The translations under genes were made by a program, and so were the position numbers. A stretch of DNA of 64,000 nucleotides from Nitrospirota bacterium (GTDB taxonomy: Bacteria > Nitrospirota > Nitrospiria > Nitrospirales > Nitrospiraceae). The notes below the pieces were generated by a model. That model was given only the letters and a program-made list of their open reading frames with translations, was not told the DNA's origin and ran no database searches. Shown piece after piece: positions 52,029 through 60,048 of the stretch. Where the stretch lies: contig JAPLLG010000004.1 of the NCBI GenBank assembly GCA_026387665.1, positions 1-64,000 on the forward strand. The letters run 5' to 3'. Every line of letters begins with the position of its first letter. Position 1 is the stretch's first letter.

Positions 52029-52110
52029 CGGATGCCGAACAAGGTCGCCAGCATCGTTCTCAGTCGCCGGGCTCCTTGCGGCCTTGTTGCTGGCCCGTTT
52101 GAGCATCCGC
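52029..52110. repeat. Short hairpin repeat element, copy E
   Basis: CGGATGCCGAACAAGGTCGCCAGC at the left is matched by GCCTTGTTGCTGGCCCGTTTGAGCATCCGC at the right, and TTCGTTCTC becomes ATCGTTCTC. The copy is shortened to about 82 nt and has lost the central CGTACCC hairpin. It starts two bases after the receptor's stop codon and separates it from the TonB-C-like gene. Confidence 0.7.
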
Positions 52111-52135
52111 AATCAATAGGGTAGGATGCGCGGTG

Positions 52136-52564
52136 ATGAGATTATTTTTCGCGATATCTATTGCAGTGGTGTTGGCCTGGCCTGCCTTTGCCTATGCGGT
52201 GGCTGGTGACGAGGCTACTCATGCGGACGATCACCATGAAGATGTGCTGGAGTTGCCCGAGGTCCATGTCCATGGCCTGCCGCTCAACAAAGACCAGCAA
52301 GTAGGTCCTGTCCCTAAAGCGACGCCCTGGCCTGCCATTCCCTCGTCGCTGGATGGACGAGAGCTCGACGATTGGATGAAGGTGCGTATGTTGGTTTCCA
52401 AGGGTGCGGCTGTGACCGTCGTGGTCTTGGAGCCGGCGAGGCACCGTGAACTGACCATCGCAGGCATGGCCGCTCTGAGTAAATGGACCTTCGATCCTCA
52501 GTTGAAAGGTGATGAGCCGATTGATGGGGAGCTCACCGTACGGATCCATTTTCGCACTCGCTAA
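52136..52564 (+). CDS. Short periplasmic TonB-C-like protein, histidine-rich
   Basis: This 142-residue protein from ATG 52136 (GTG 52133 also possible). The first ~22 residues form a signal peptide or short anchor; DDHHEDVLELPEVHVHG follows. The remainder (about 70-142) resembles a TonB C-terminal domain: VRMLVSKGAAVTVVVLEPARHRELTIAGMAALSKWTFDPQLKGDEPIDGELTVRIHF. It lacks the long Pro-rich spacer of a normal TonB, so it may not energise the receptor by itself. Its position directly after the receptor suggests a dedicated partner. Confidence 0.68.
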   Translation: MRLFFAISIAVVLAWPAFAYAVAGDEATHADDHHEDVLELPEVHVHGLPLNKDQQVGPVPKATPWPAIPSSLDGRELDDWMKVRMLVSKGAAVTVVVLEPARHRELTIAGMAALSKWTFDPQLKGDEPIDGELTVRIHFRTR

Positions 52565-52575
52565 GAAACGCTGAT

Positions 52576-53106
52576 ATGAACATCGACGAATCGCTCTTTC
52601 GCGCTATCAACGGTTTTGCCGGACAGTCGGCATGGCTGGACCAATGGGCGCTCAATTTCTCAGACCCGGGCCTCTTGTGGGCTCCTTGCATACTCATGAC
52701 CGGTTATTGGATCTGGTTGTCTTGGCGGGAAGCGGTGATGGCAGCTCCAGTGTTGGCTGCTTCCATCGGCTTGTTGGATTTTCTCGGGGCGAGGATCAAG
52801 GATCTTGTGGCTCGGCCGCGGCCTTGCATGGCACTTCCTGATATCCACCAGATTGAAGGCTGCGGCAAGACGTTTGGATTTCCATCGAACCACGCGATCA
52901 ATACTGCGACCGCTGCGGCGTTTCTTCATGTGCTCTATCCGCGATCTGGATGGGTGAGTTGGCCGTTGGTCGGACTGATCGGGCTATCGCGTGTCTATAT
53001 CGGGGCTCACTATGTCACGGATGTGCTGGGGGGCTGGATGATCGGTGGATTGCTCGGAGCTGGATCGGCTTGGTTATTGTTGCGCTACTCCCGTTTCCGC
53101 TCCTAG
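52576..53106 (+). CDS. PAP2-family membrane phosphatase
   Basis: This 176-residue protein with about five transmembrane helices and all three phosphatase motifs: KDLVARPRPC, FPSNHAINT and SRVYIGAHYVTDVLGG. Members dephosphorylate phosphatidate or undecaprenyl diphosphate at the membrane. It follows the TonB-C-like gene by 11 nt. Its stop TAG overlaps repeat copy D. Confidence 0.9.
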   Translation: MNIDESLFRAINGFAGQSAWLDQWALNFSDPGLLWAPCILMTGYWIWLSWREAVMAAPVLAASIGLLDFLGARIKDLVARPRPCMALPDIHQIEGCGKTFGFPSNHAINTATAAAFLHVLYPRSGWVSWPLVGLIGLSRVYIGAHYVTDVLGGWMIGGLLGAGSAWLLLRYSRFRS

Positions 53107-53231
53107 CAGGATGCTGAAAAAGCCCGCCAGCTTCGTTCTCGGCTCATCGAAATCCTCAACGTACCCCTGAGGGTACGCCTCCGGTTTCGACTCGCCTGCG
53201 GCCTTGCTGGACGGACTTTTTGAGCATCCTG
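53106..53231. repeat. Hairpin repeat element, copy D
   Basis: Starts with the final G of the PAP2 stop codon (TAGCAGGATGCTGAAAAAGCCCG) and ends CGGACTTTTTGAGCATCCTG. The centre at 53160-53177 is CGTACCC-CTGA-GGGTACG. It lies between the convergent PAP2 and CobW-like genes and could serve as a bidirectional terminator. Its inner sequence is nearly identical to copy C. Confidence 0.85.
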
Positions 53232-53271
53232 AAGAAACTCTGCCATGCGCAGAGAGTTTCCACTCAGCCTG

Positions 53272-54228
53272 CTACTTCTCCAGACAGTTCAATAATTCTG
53301 CTTGGCACCGTTCCTGGTCGTAGCCTCGTCCAATCAAGACGATCGCGTGCCTCGGTTCGTCGAGCAGGGTGATCGGCGTGATGGTCGCATTGCCTGGCGG
53401 GGCATATTGAAATTCTTGCAGCTCCGGTCCCTTGGCGAAGCGGAAGAAGCCCTTTGCCCGTTCAAGCTCAGGGGGCAGGGTCTTCATCCAGCGCAGGAAT
53501 CGCTCAAAGTTCAAGGGGCCTGGCAGCAACACCGTTGTGGCAATCGGGTGGTAGGAGGCTCGCTTGTTCGTTGCGGGCGAGCGAGGCACGCCGAATTCCA
53601 CATTGATCGCTGGGGGCGGGGCAATGCGGGTGATCGGTTCGAGCAGTGAGAAGGGATCGACCCTGGCCTGGCTGGTTTCCCAGACCCTGGCATAGGGATT
53701 CTGCTTGGTGATCGAGTCCTTGAATCCCTCCCAATGGCCTGCGACGTAGAGATCTTTTTTATTGAGGATCAACTCGTCAGCGCAGCGAATCGCCTGTGTC
53801 GTCACGAAGCCAGCCATGCTCTCCCGGTCGGTCGGGATCGGATGCAGCAAGGCGATGACTTTATCCAGCCGTGCGAGCTGTGCGGTGTAGAGATCGGTGA
53901 CGGCATCGATGACTTCGGCTGGGTCTGCCATGCCGGAACATTCGAGGATGATGACATCCGACTCATAGTCCCGCACCAGTTGGGCGATGCCCCAGGACAG
54001 GTCTTCTTTCGTATCGCAGCAGACGCAGCCGCCCGCGAGGTTCATGACCTGTTCTGCGATGGTGCCGGCGCGGGGACCGTCGATGCTGACCTCGCCTGCT
54101 TCGTTCATCAAGACGCCGGCTCGCTTGCCCTGGCTCTTCCAATGTTCAAGGAGCCTCATGAGGAGGGTGGTTTTGCCTGCGCCGAGGGAGCCGCAGAGAA
54201 TGTAAAAAGGAATCGGGCTTGTGGTCAT
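53272..54228 (-). CDS. CobW/G3E-family GTPase, putative metallochaperone
   Basis: This 318-residue protein has a P-loop at residues 13-20 (GSLGAGKT), the zinc-binding GCVCC motif at 67-71, the ECSGMADP segment and LNKKDL as the base-specificity motif. A CobW C-terminal domain follows (KRASYHPIATTVLLPGPLNFERFLRWMKTL). Such GTPases deliver Zn, Co or Ni to client proteins. It is next to a CDF exporter on the same strand. Confidence 0.88.
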   Translation of the reverse strand: MTTSPIPFYILCGSLGAGKTTLLMRLLEHWKSQGKRAGVLMNEAGEVSIDGPRAGTIAEQVMNLAGGCVCCDTKEDLSWGIAQLVRDYESDVIILECSGMADPAEVIDAVTDLYTAQLARLDKVIALLHPIPTDRESMAGFVTTQAIRCADELILNKKDLYVAGHWEGFKDSITKQNPYARVWETSQARVDPFSLLEPITRIAPPPAINVEFGVPRSPATNKRASYHPIATTVLLPGPLNFERFLRWMKTLPPELERAKGFFRFAKGPELQEFQYAPPGNATITPITLLDEPRHAIVLIGRGYDQERCQAELLNCLEK

Positions 54229-54285
54229 GGTCTCACGTATGAATTGTGAACGAGACGAATAGGCTGCTGCACGATAAGAGATCGA

Positions 54286-55230
54286 TCAGTGGTGCACGTG
54301 TACGAGCCCTTCATCCCGGTGGTGCTTGGCCAGCGTGGTGAGATCGCAGTGGATCTCGTTCGGCTGGCAGCAGGCAGTGCCCATCTGAATCGTCAGGTGC
54401 TTGATGCCGAACTCGGCGCTGACCTTGGTTCGGATGGTCTGGAGCAGGCCATTGGTCATGGCCGAATCGTCTCCATCGACGAGGATATGGCAGGTCAGCA
54501 TGATCAACCGTGGTTCCACGGCCCAGATATGGAGGTCGTGGACGTTCTTGACGCCGGGAATAGCTTCGATCGTGGTTGCCACATGCGTGGCGCTGATATG
54601 GGACGGCGTCGATTCCAGCAAGACCTCCAGTGATTCTCTGAATAGCGGCCAGGCTCCTTTGGCAATGGCCACGACGACCAGCAAGCTGATGAGCGGATCG
54701 AAAATGGTCCATCCGGCGAAGAGGATGGCGGCGCCGCTGATCACGACTCCCAGCGACACCCAGGCGTCGCCCAGCATGTGCCAGAAGGCGCTGCGGATAT
54801 TGAGATCGTCCTTGGCTCCATGCTGCAAGAGCAATGCAATGCTGAGATTGGCTGCGAAGCTGAGCGCCGCGATCGCCATGACCCAGGCTCCGTCCACCGG
54901 GACTGGTTGCAGCAGCCGATTGATTCCCACGACTGTGATGCCAATGGCCGTGAGCAACAGGATAAACGAATTCAGAAATGCCGCAATGATGCCGGCCCTG
55001 TGATAGCCGAACGTTCTGGCTTCTGTGGCAGGCCTGGCCGTGAGGAGATGGGCATAGAGGGCCAGAAAGAGCGAACCCTGGTCGACGAGGTTATGGCCCG
55101 CGTCGCTCATGAGTCCGATGCTGTTGAGGATCCATCCGCCGATGAACTCAGCGACGATGATCGCGGCGTTCAGCGCCAGGGCGAGCGTCAGCCGGGAGCG
55201 GAGATGTTCGTAGGAGGCCGGAGTAGACAT
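54286..55230 (-). CDS. Cation diffusion facilitator (CzcD/ZitB-type) exporter
   Basis: This 314-residue protein from CAT 55228-55230, with six transmembrane helices. The metal-site pairs are visible in helix II (SDAGHNLVD, H46/D50) and helix V (HMLGDAW, His/Asp), the H-x3-D pattern usual for Zn/Co transport. A C-terminal cytoplasmic domain (VKNVHDLHIWAVEP) and a final HHRDEGLVHVHH follow. It expels divalent cations from the cytoplasm. Confidence 0.92.
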   Translation of the reverse strand: MSTPASYEHLRSRLTLALALNAAIIVAEFIGGWILNSIGLMSDAGHNLVDQGSLFLALYAHLLTARPATEARTFGYHRAGIIAAFLNSFILLLTAIGITVVGINRLLQPVPVDGAWVMAIAALSFAANLSIALLLQHGAKDDLNIRSAFWHMLGDAWVSLGVVISGAAILFAGWTIFDPLISLLVVVAIAKGAWPLFRESLEVLLESTPSHISATHVATTIEAIPGVKNVHDLHIWAVEPRLIMLTCHILVDGDDSAMTNGLLQTIRTKVSAEFGIKHLTIQMGTACCQPNEIHCDLTTLAKHHRDEGLVHVHH

Positions 55231-55311
55231 TGATGATAGTTTCGCACGGCCGTTGCGTCTCAGCAAGCCTTCAGGGGAGGGGCAGCCGCCTGGCTGTGGC
55301 CACCGCCAGGG

Positions 55312-57327
55312 TTACTTTACCTTGGTGCCTGGGTCCACTTCTTCGAGGATGGTGGCAAGACCGCGCACTTCGCTGTCCCCTGCGGCCAGGACCATGCCTT
55401 GCGATTCGACGCCCATGAGTTTCGCCGGCTTCAGGTTCGCGACAATGATGATCATCTTGCCGATCAGGGCCTCCGGCTCGTATTTCTTGCCGATGCCTGC
55501 GACGATCTGCCGTTGTTCCCCTCCCTCGCCAAGACTGACTTGCAGTTTGAGGAGCTTTTCCGACTTCGGCACCCGCTCCGCGCTGATGACCTTCGCGGTC
55601 TTGAGCTGAATCTTCATGAAGTCGTCGATAGTGATCTGGGCCGGCGCGGCTGGCGCAGCAGCAGCGGCTGCTGGTTGCGGGGCGGGAATGGCCGGCGTGG
55701 GGATCGCTGCTGTCGGTTGCGGGGGAATGGTTGCGTCGCTCACGGTCTTCGCTCCTTGTGGTTTTGTTTCGATGCGGGGGAACAGGCCGGGGCCTTTGCA
55801 AATCTTTGTCTCGGGAAACGGCGCGTCCCATTCGTAGGCTGTCTGCGGTAGCGGTTTTGAAAAGTCGAACGAGAGGCCGAGTTGCTGGGCTAGCTGCCCG
55901 GCCGTCTGGGGCATGTAGGGATAGAGGAGGACAGAGATTAAGCGCAGCGCCCTTGAGGCTGTATGCAGGACTGTATTGAGGCGCGGGTGGTTCTCCGGAT
56001 TCTTGGCCAGTTGCCAGGGCGCAGCCTTGTCGATGTATTCGTCGCAGAGGCCGATCAGTTCCCAAATGGCCTGGAGATTTTCCCGGAAGGCGAGCGCACG
56101 GAATCCATGCTCGATTTTTTCCGGCAGGCTGGTCGCGGTTGCGGCGATCCTGTCTTCCAGCTCCGGAAGGGCCGGAGTGCCAGGCGCGGGAATCGTGCCG
56201 ATGGCGAACCGCTCGATCATGGTCAATGTGCGGCTCAACAGATTGCCGACCCCGTTGGCCAAGTCGCTGTTGATGATGGTGACCATGGTGGATTGCGAAA
56301 AGTCTCCGTCCTGTCCGAACGGGACTTCCCGAAACAAGAAATGCCGGAACGCATCGGCGCCGATGGTCTCGATCATCTTGTGCGGGTCCACGACATTGCC
56401 GCGGCTCTTCGACATCTTTTCCCCGTCGACGGTCCACCAGCCGTGAGCGAAGATCGTTTTCGGCAGCGGCAGGTTCAGGGCCATGAGCATCGTGGACCAG
56501 TAGACTGCGTGGGTCGTCAGAATATCTTTCCCGACCAGATGGACCGAGGCAGGCCAGAACTGATCGAAGGAGGGCTTCTTCGGGAGATATTCCAAGGCTG
56601 AGACATAGTTCACCAGCGCGTCGAACCAGACGTAGGTCACGCAGTCTTTGTCGAAGGGGAGTTCAATGCCCCAGGAGAGTCTTGATTTAGGCCGGGAGAT
56701 CGAGAGGTCGCCGAGGGTTTGCGTCGTCAGAAATCCAAGGACTTCATTGCGCCGGGATTCTGGGCGGATGAAGTCAGGATGTTGTTTGATGTGGTCGATC
56801 AGGCGTTCCTGATACTGCCCCATCTTGAAAAAGTAGTTGTGTTCGCTGAGCTGCTCTACCGGGCGTTTGCAGTCGGGGCAGAGGCCGCCTGTGACATCCT
56901 TCTCGGTCCAGAACCGTTCGTCGAAGGTGCAGTACCAGCCAGTGTAATCGGCTTTGTAAATCAAGCCCGCATCGAAGAGCTCTTGAAGATATCGCTGGAC
57001 GACTGACTTGTGCGGGGCATCGGTCGTCCTGATGAAGGCGTCGTGCGAGATGTTCAGTCGTTTCCAGAGTTCCTGAAACTGGGGCGCGAGCTTGTCGCAA
57101 TGGGCTTGCGGGTCGATGCCGGCTTTGGCGGCGGCCTGCTGAACCTTTTGCCCATGCTCGTCGAGCCCTGTGAGGAAAAAGACGTCGCGCCCCCGCAAGC
57201 GCCAGTAGCGGGCCAGGACGTCGGCCGCCACGGTGGTATAGGCATGCCCGATATGGGGCACGTCGTTCACGTAATAGATCGGCGTCGTGATGTAGAAGCT
57301 GTTGGGATTACTCATGGGGCGTGACAA
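55312..57327 (-). CDS. metG: Methionyl-tRNA synthetase
   Basis: This protein is 671 residues from CAT at 57327, or 667 from the next in-frame Met. It has the class I signature PHIGHAYT, the CPDC zinc knuckle, the KMSKS motif in GEKMSKSRGNVVDP and a C-terminal tRNA-binding domain (about 575-671) for dimerisation. Between catalytic and tRNA-binding parts lies a ~40-residue Pro/Ala-rich linker (about 535-575) of low complexity. Confidence 0.95.
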   Translation of the reverse strand: MSRPMSNPNSFYITTPIYYVNDVPHIGHAYTTVAADVLARYWRLRGRDVFFLTGLDEHGQKVQQAAAKAGIDPQAHCDKLAPQFQELWKRLNISHDAFIRTTDAPHKSVVQRYLQELFDAGLIYKADYTGWYCTFDERFWTEKDVTGGLCPDCKRPVEQLSEHNYFFKMGQYQERLIDHIKQHPDFIRPESRRNEVLGFLTTQTLGDLSISRPKSRLSWGIELPFDKDCVTYVWFDALVNYVSALEYLPKKPSFDQFWPASVHLVGKDILTTHAVYWSTMLMALNLPLPKTIFAHGWWTVDGEKMSKSRGNVVDPHKMIETIGADAFRHFLFREVPFGQDGDFSQSTMVTIINSDLANGVGNLLSRTLTMIERFAIGTIPAPGTPALPELEDRIAATATSLPEKIEHGFRALAFRENLQAIWELIGLCDEYIDKAAPWQLAKNPENHPRLNTVLHTASRALRLISVLLYPYMPQTAGQLAQQLGLSFDFSKPLPQTAYEWDAPFPETKICKGPGLFPRIETKPQGAKTVSDATIPPQPTAAIPTPAIPAPQPAAAAAAPAAPAQITIDDFMKIQLKTAKVISAERVPKSEKLLKLQVSLGEGGEQRQIVAGIGKKYEPEALIGKMIIIVANLKPAKLMGVESQGMVLAAGDSEVRGLATILEEVDPGTKVK

Positions 57328-57354
57328 AAGATAGCAGGTAATAAACGGCGAAAG

Positions 57355-57543
57355 CTAGGAGCCTGTCCGGCATTGCTGTTCGTTACGAGGCGGAGAAGGC
57401 GCGGGTAGATGCGCGACCGCAGGTTCCGAAAAACCGGAGGCGTATTCGAGGAATACGTTGAGGGTTTTTCGGGGCCGAGAACAAGGCAGATGCCCGTGCA
57501 TTATCCGACGCAGTAGAACGGCCAATGCCGGATAGGTTCCTAG
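57355..57543. repeat. Large inverted-repeat element, copy F (divergent relative of the hairpin element)
   Basis: The arms CTAGGAGCCTGTCCGGCATT (57355-57374) and AATGCCGGATAGGTTCCTAG (57524-57543) pair at 18 of 20 positions. Inside, CCGAAAAACC (57426-57435) and GGTTTTTCGG (57463-57472) are perfect complements, and the centre CGTATTC-GAG-GAATACG (57441-57457) is a 7-bp hairpin. On the minus strand, CCTCAACGTA...TACGCCTCCGG matches the core of copies A to D, but the arms differ completely. The right arm overlaps the holB stop codon. Confidence 0.75.
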
Positions 57544-58568
57544 GCTGGCAGAGGGGCGGACGACAGGGTGAGCGCGTCGCGCAGGCGGAGCAGGATCATT
57601 TCCAGGGCCATCTGGAGATTGAGATGGCGCGTGGCTCGCTGCTCGGTCAGTTCGATTTCGCGGAGCAGGCCCAGCAATGCATCGGTATCGGCCTGCTGCG
57701 CGTAGGCTTCCAGTGTGCTGAGATCGTCGAGGTTGAGTATCTGGTCGCGATCTCCTCCGACCTGGATCAAGACGAGGTCGCGGATCCAACGAGTTAGCCA
57801 GGCGAGGATGTCCTGGGCCCGGTCTGCCTTGGCAATTGCTTCCGCCGAAGACAGGATGGATCCGATCGATTGCAAGGATTGGGGCCGGACCAAGTCCACG
57901 AGTTCTTGCTGGCGCGCGCGCGTGTCTTTCACGTCGGACGTGAGGGCTTCTCCGATACGGCCCTCGCTGATGATGGCGAGGAATCGCGCGTCTGCCGGGG
58001 GGATTTCTCGCTTCAGGATGAGCGCGGCCTCCACCTGGGTGCGGGCCGGGGTCGTGAAGCGTAGGGCCTGACAGCGCGACCGGATGGTCGCAGGGAGGGC
58101 CGCGGGGCGGCTGGAGATCAGGAGGAAGAGACTGTGTCCGGGCGGCTCTTCCAATGTTTTCAGCAAGGCGTTGGCCGCGCCGATCGTCATGCGGTCTGCG
58201 TCGTTAATCAGGCAGATTTTCCGCTCGCCGATGAGCGGACGATACATGATCTGGTGCTCGATCTCGCGGACCTGTTCGATCTTGATTTGCTGGGTGGCCT
58301 GTTCCGGATCCGGTTCGATGACGAAAAAGTCCGGATGGGTGCGGGCTTCGATTTGTTGGCAGGAGCGGCAGATGCCGCAACTGTCGAGGCCTTCTGTTTC
58401 TGGCGGCCGTTCGCAGCTGAGCGCTTGCGCGAAACGAATCGCCGTCAATCGTTTCCCGATCGCCTCCTCGCCATGGAACAGGTAGGCGTGAGCCAATTGC
58501 TCATGGGCGACGGCAGCTTGTAAGAGCGTAATGGATTGCTGATGGCCGATGCAGTCGCGAAAGGGCAT
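57540..58568 (-). CDS. holB: DNA polymerase III delta-prime subunit
   Basis: This 342-residue AAA+ clamp-loader protein. HAYLFHGEEAIGKRLTAIRFAQAL is the modified P-loop region, C-x-C-type zinc ligands follow (LDSCGICRSC), then RKICLINDADRMTIGAANALLKTLEEPPGHSLFLLISSRPAALPATIRSRCQ, the conserved delta-prime/SRC motif. It helps load the beta clamp. It ends where repeat copy F begins and is 2 nt from tmk. Confidence 0.88.
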   Translation of the reverse strand: MPFRDCIGHQQSITLLQAAVAHEQLAHAYLFHGEEAIGKRLTAIRFAQALSCERPPETEGLDSCGICRSCQQIEARTHPDFFVIEPDPEQATQQIKIEQVREIEHQIMYRPLIGERKICLINDADRMTIGAANALLKTLEEPPGHSLFLLISSRPAALPATIRSRCQALRFTTPARTQVEAALILKREIPPADARFLAIISEGRIGEALTSDVKDTRARQQELVDLVRPQSLQSIGSILSSAEAIAKADRAQDILAWLTRWIRDLVLIQVGGDRDQILNLDDLSTLEAYAQQADTDALLGLLREIELTEQRATRHLNLQMALEMILLRLRDALTLSSAPLPA

Positions 58569-58569
58569 G

Positions 58570-59247
58570 TTAGCTCCGGCAGCGTGACGATCGACGCGGT
58601 TTCGCTATCCAGCCTAGCACGATCTCTGTGAGCTCGTCCCGGACTTCTTGCGCGGGGCGATTCGCATCCACGATCTTCATGCGGCCCGGTTCTTCTGCCG
58701 CGAGAGCCAGAAACCCCCGGCGTACTTTTCGATGGAAACGTTCTGCCTCCCGGTCCAGCCGATTCTGCTGGCCACGATCGGCTCGCCTCCTGGCCAAGCC
58801 CACTGAAATGGGGAGGTCGAGGACGAGGGTGAGGTTCGGCGCCAGTCCGTCTGTTGCGACGTCGTTGGCTTTCCGAAGCCATTGCAGATCAAGACCCCGC
58901 GCGAATCCTTGGTAGGCCAGGGTGGAATCGGAAAACCGGTCGCAGAGCACGACGGTGCCGTTCCGTAATGCCGGTTCGATGAGATGCGTGACGTGCTGGC
59001 TTCTCGCGGCCAGAATCAGCAGGGCCTCCGCTTGCGGTGTGACCGGTTCTTTTGACGAGGCAGTGAGGAGAATATGGCGGATTGCTTCGGCTGTCGCGGT
59101 GCCGCCCGGTTCTCTCGTTTGGAGTACGCGATAGCCTGCCTTGGTCAGCACCTTGGCGAGGTGGCTGATCTGGGTGCTTTTCCCGCTGCCCTCGACTCCC
59201 TCCAGGGTAATGAAGAGACCGCGAGTCTGTCGCTTTTTTGTGCCCAT
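58570..59247 (-). CDS. tmk: Thymidylate kinase
   Basis: This 225-residue protein from CAT 59245-59247. LFITLEGVEGSGKSTQISHL is the P-loop, LCDRFSDSTLAYQGFARGL the DR motif and the LID region carries RRADRGQQNRLDRE. It phosphorylates dTMP. The frame is open to 59313 without homology. The gene lies directly upstream of holB on the same strand, a common bacterial arrangement. Confidence 0.93.
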   Translation of the reverse strand: MGTKKRQTRGLFITLEGVEGSGKSTQISHLAKVLTKAGYRVLQTREPGGTATAEAIRHILLTASSKEPVTPQAEALLILAARSQHVTHLIEPALRNGTVVLCDRFSDSTLAYQGFARGLDLQWLRKANDVATDGLAPNLTLVLDLPISVGLARRRADRGQQNRLDREAERFHRKVRRGFLALAAEEPGRMKIVDANRPAQEVRDELTEIVLGWIAKPRRSSRCRS

Positions 59248-59346
59248 TGAGCTGGTTCTCTCACCGGTGAAGAAAACGGGCGGGATGGTATTCCAAGTTG
59301 TTGAAAATAGCAAGAAAAGGCTTGCGAGGCCGTCATCATTCTCTGT

Positions 59347-60048
59347 ATGATGACGGCCTACTTCCGGCGGCTCTCATTTATGCTGAAAACCTCGCTAAAA
59401 CGCTACTTTCTGACAGGCCTGCTGGTGATTATCCCCCTGTGGGGAACCGTCCTCATTTTGAAGACCCTTTTCGTGGCGGTGGATGGGATTTTGGGAGACC
59501 TCCTGGTCCGGTTGGTGCCGAGTCATTATGTGCCGGGATTGGGGATTCTTTCGTTGATTCTGTTGGTGCTGGTGACCGGGCTTTTTGCCACGAACTTCAT
59601 GGGCAAACAAATCGTGAAGTGGTGGGAGGACTGGTTGAACCGTGTGCCGCTCGTGCGGGGGATCTACTCGACCTTGAAGTCCATGATGGACATTTTGTCC
59701 TTTTCCGACCATCCGTCCTATAACCGCGTCGTGCTGATTCAGTTTCCCAAGAGCGGCAACTATTGTTTCGCCTTCGTGACCGGCGCGACCAAAGGAGAGA
59801 TGCAAGATCTCGCGCAGGAGCCTTTGATCCATGTCTATGTGCCGACGTCGCCGAATCCGACGTCCGGCTATTTCCTCCTGGTGCCGGAACATGAAGTTGC
59901 CGCTATCGATATGAGCGTAGAAGAGGCGATGAAGCTCATCGTCTCAGGCGGGCTCTGTTCGCCCTCCACGTCCCTGTCCTCGGCCGTGATGGCCGCGACG
60001 AAGCAGAGCATGGTCAAGCAGCCTGAATCGGGAGTGCCGATCGGATGA
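59347..60048 (+). CDS. DUF502-family membrane protein
   Basis: This 233-residue protein with two N-terminal transmembrane helices (about 19-43 and 65-85). Diagnostic segments are LKRYFLTGLLVIIPLWGTVLIL, RVPLVRGIYSTLKSM and VYVPTSPNPTSGYFLLVPEHEV, the DUF502 pattern. Function is unknown; relatives are predicted envelope proteins. ATG 59380 is an alternative start. It overlaps glmU by 4 nt (ATGA at 60045-60048). Confidence 0.88.
   Translation: MMTAYFRRLSFMLKTSLKRYFLTGLLVIIPLWGTVLILKTLFVAVDGILGDLLVRLVPSHYVPGLGILSLILLVLVTGLFATNFMGKQIVKWWEDWLNRVPLVRGIYSTLKSMMDILSFSDHPSYNRVVLIQFPKSGNYCFAFVTGATKGEMQDLAQEPLIHVYVPTSPNPTSGYFLLVPEHEVAAIDMSVEEAMKLIVSGGLCSPSTSLSSAVMAATKQSMVKQPESGVPIG

Noticed and set aside
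43777-53231. CRISPR array
   Set aside because: The repeats are long, self-complementary and kilobases apart, with no regular spacers and no cas genes.
55271-56437. 388-codon frame on the same strand as metG
   Set aside because: It overlaps metG in another phase and is rich in Arg and Pro, typical of a shadow frame.
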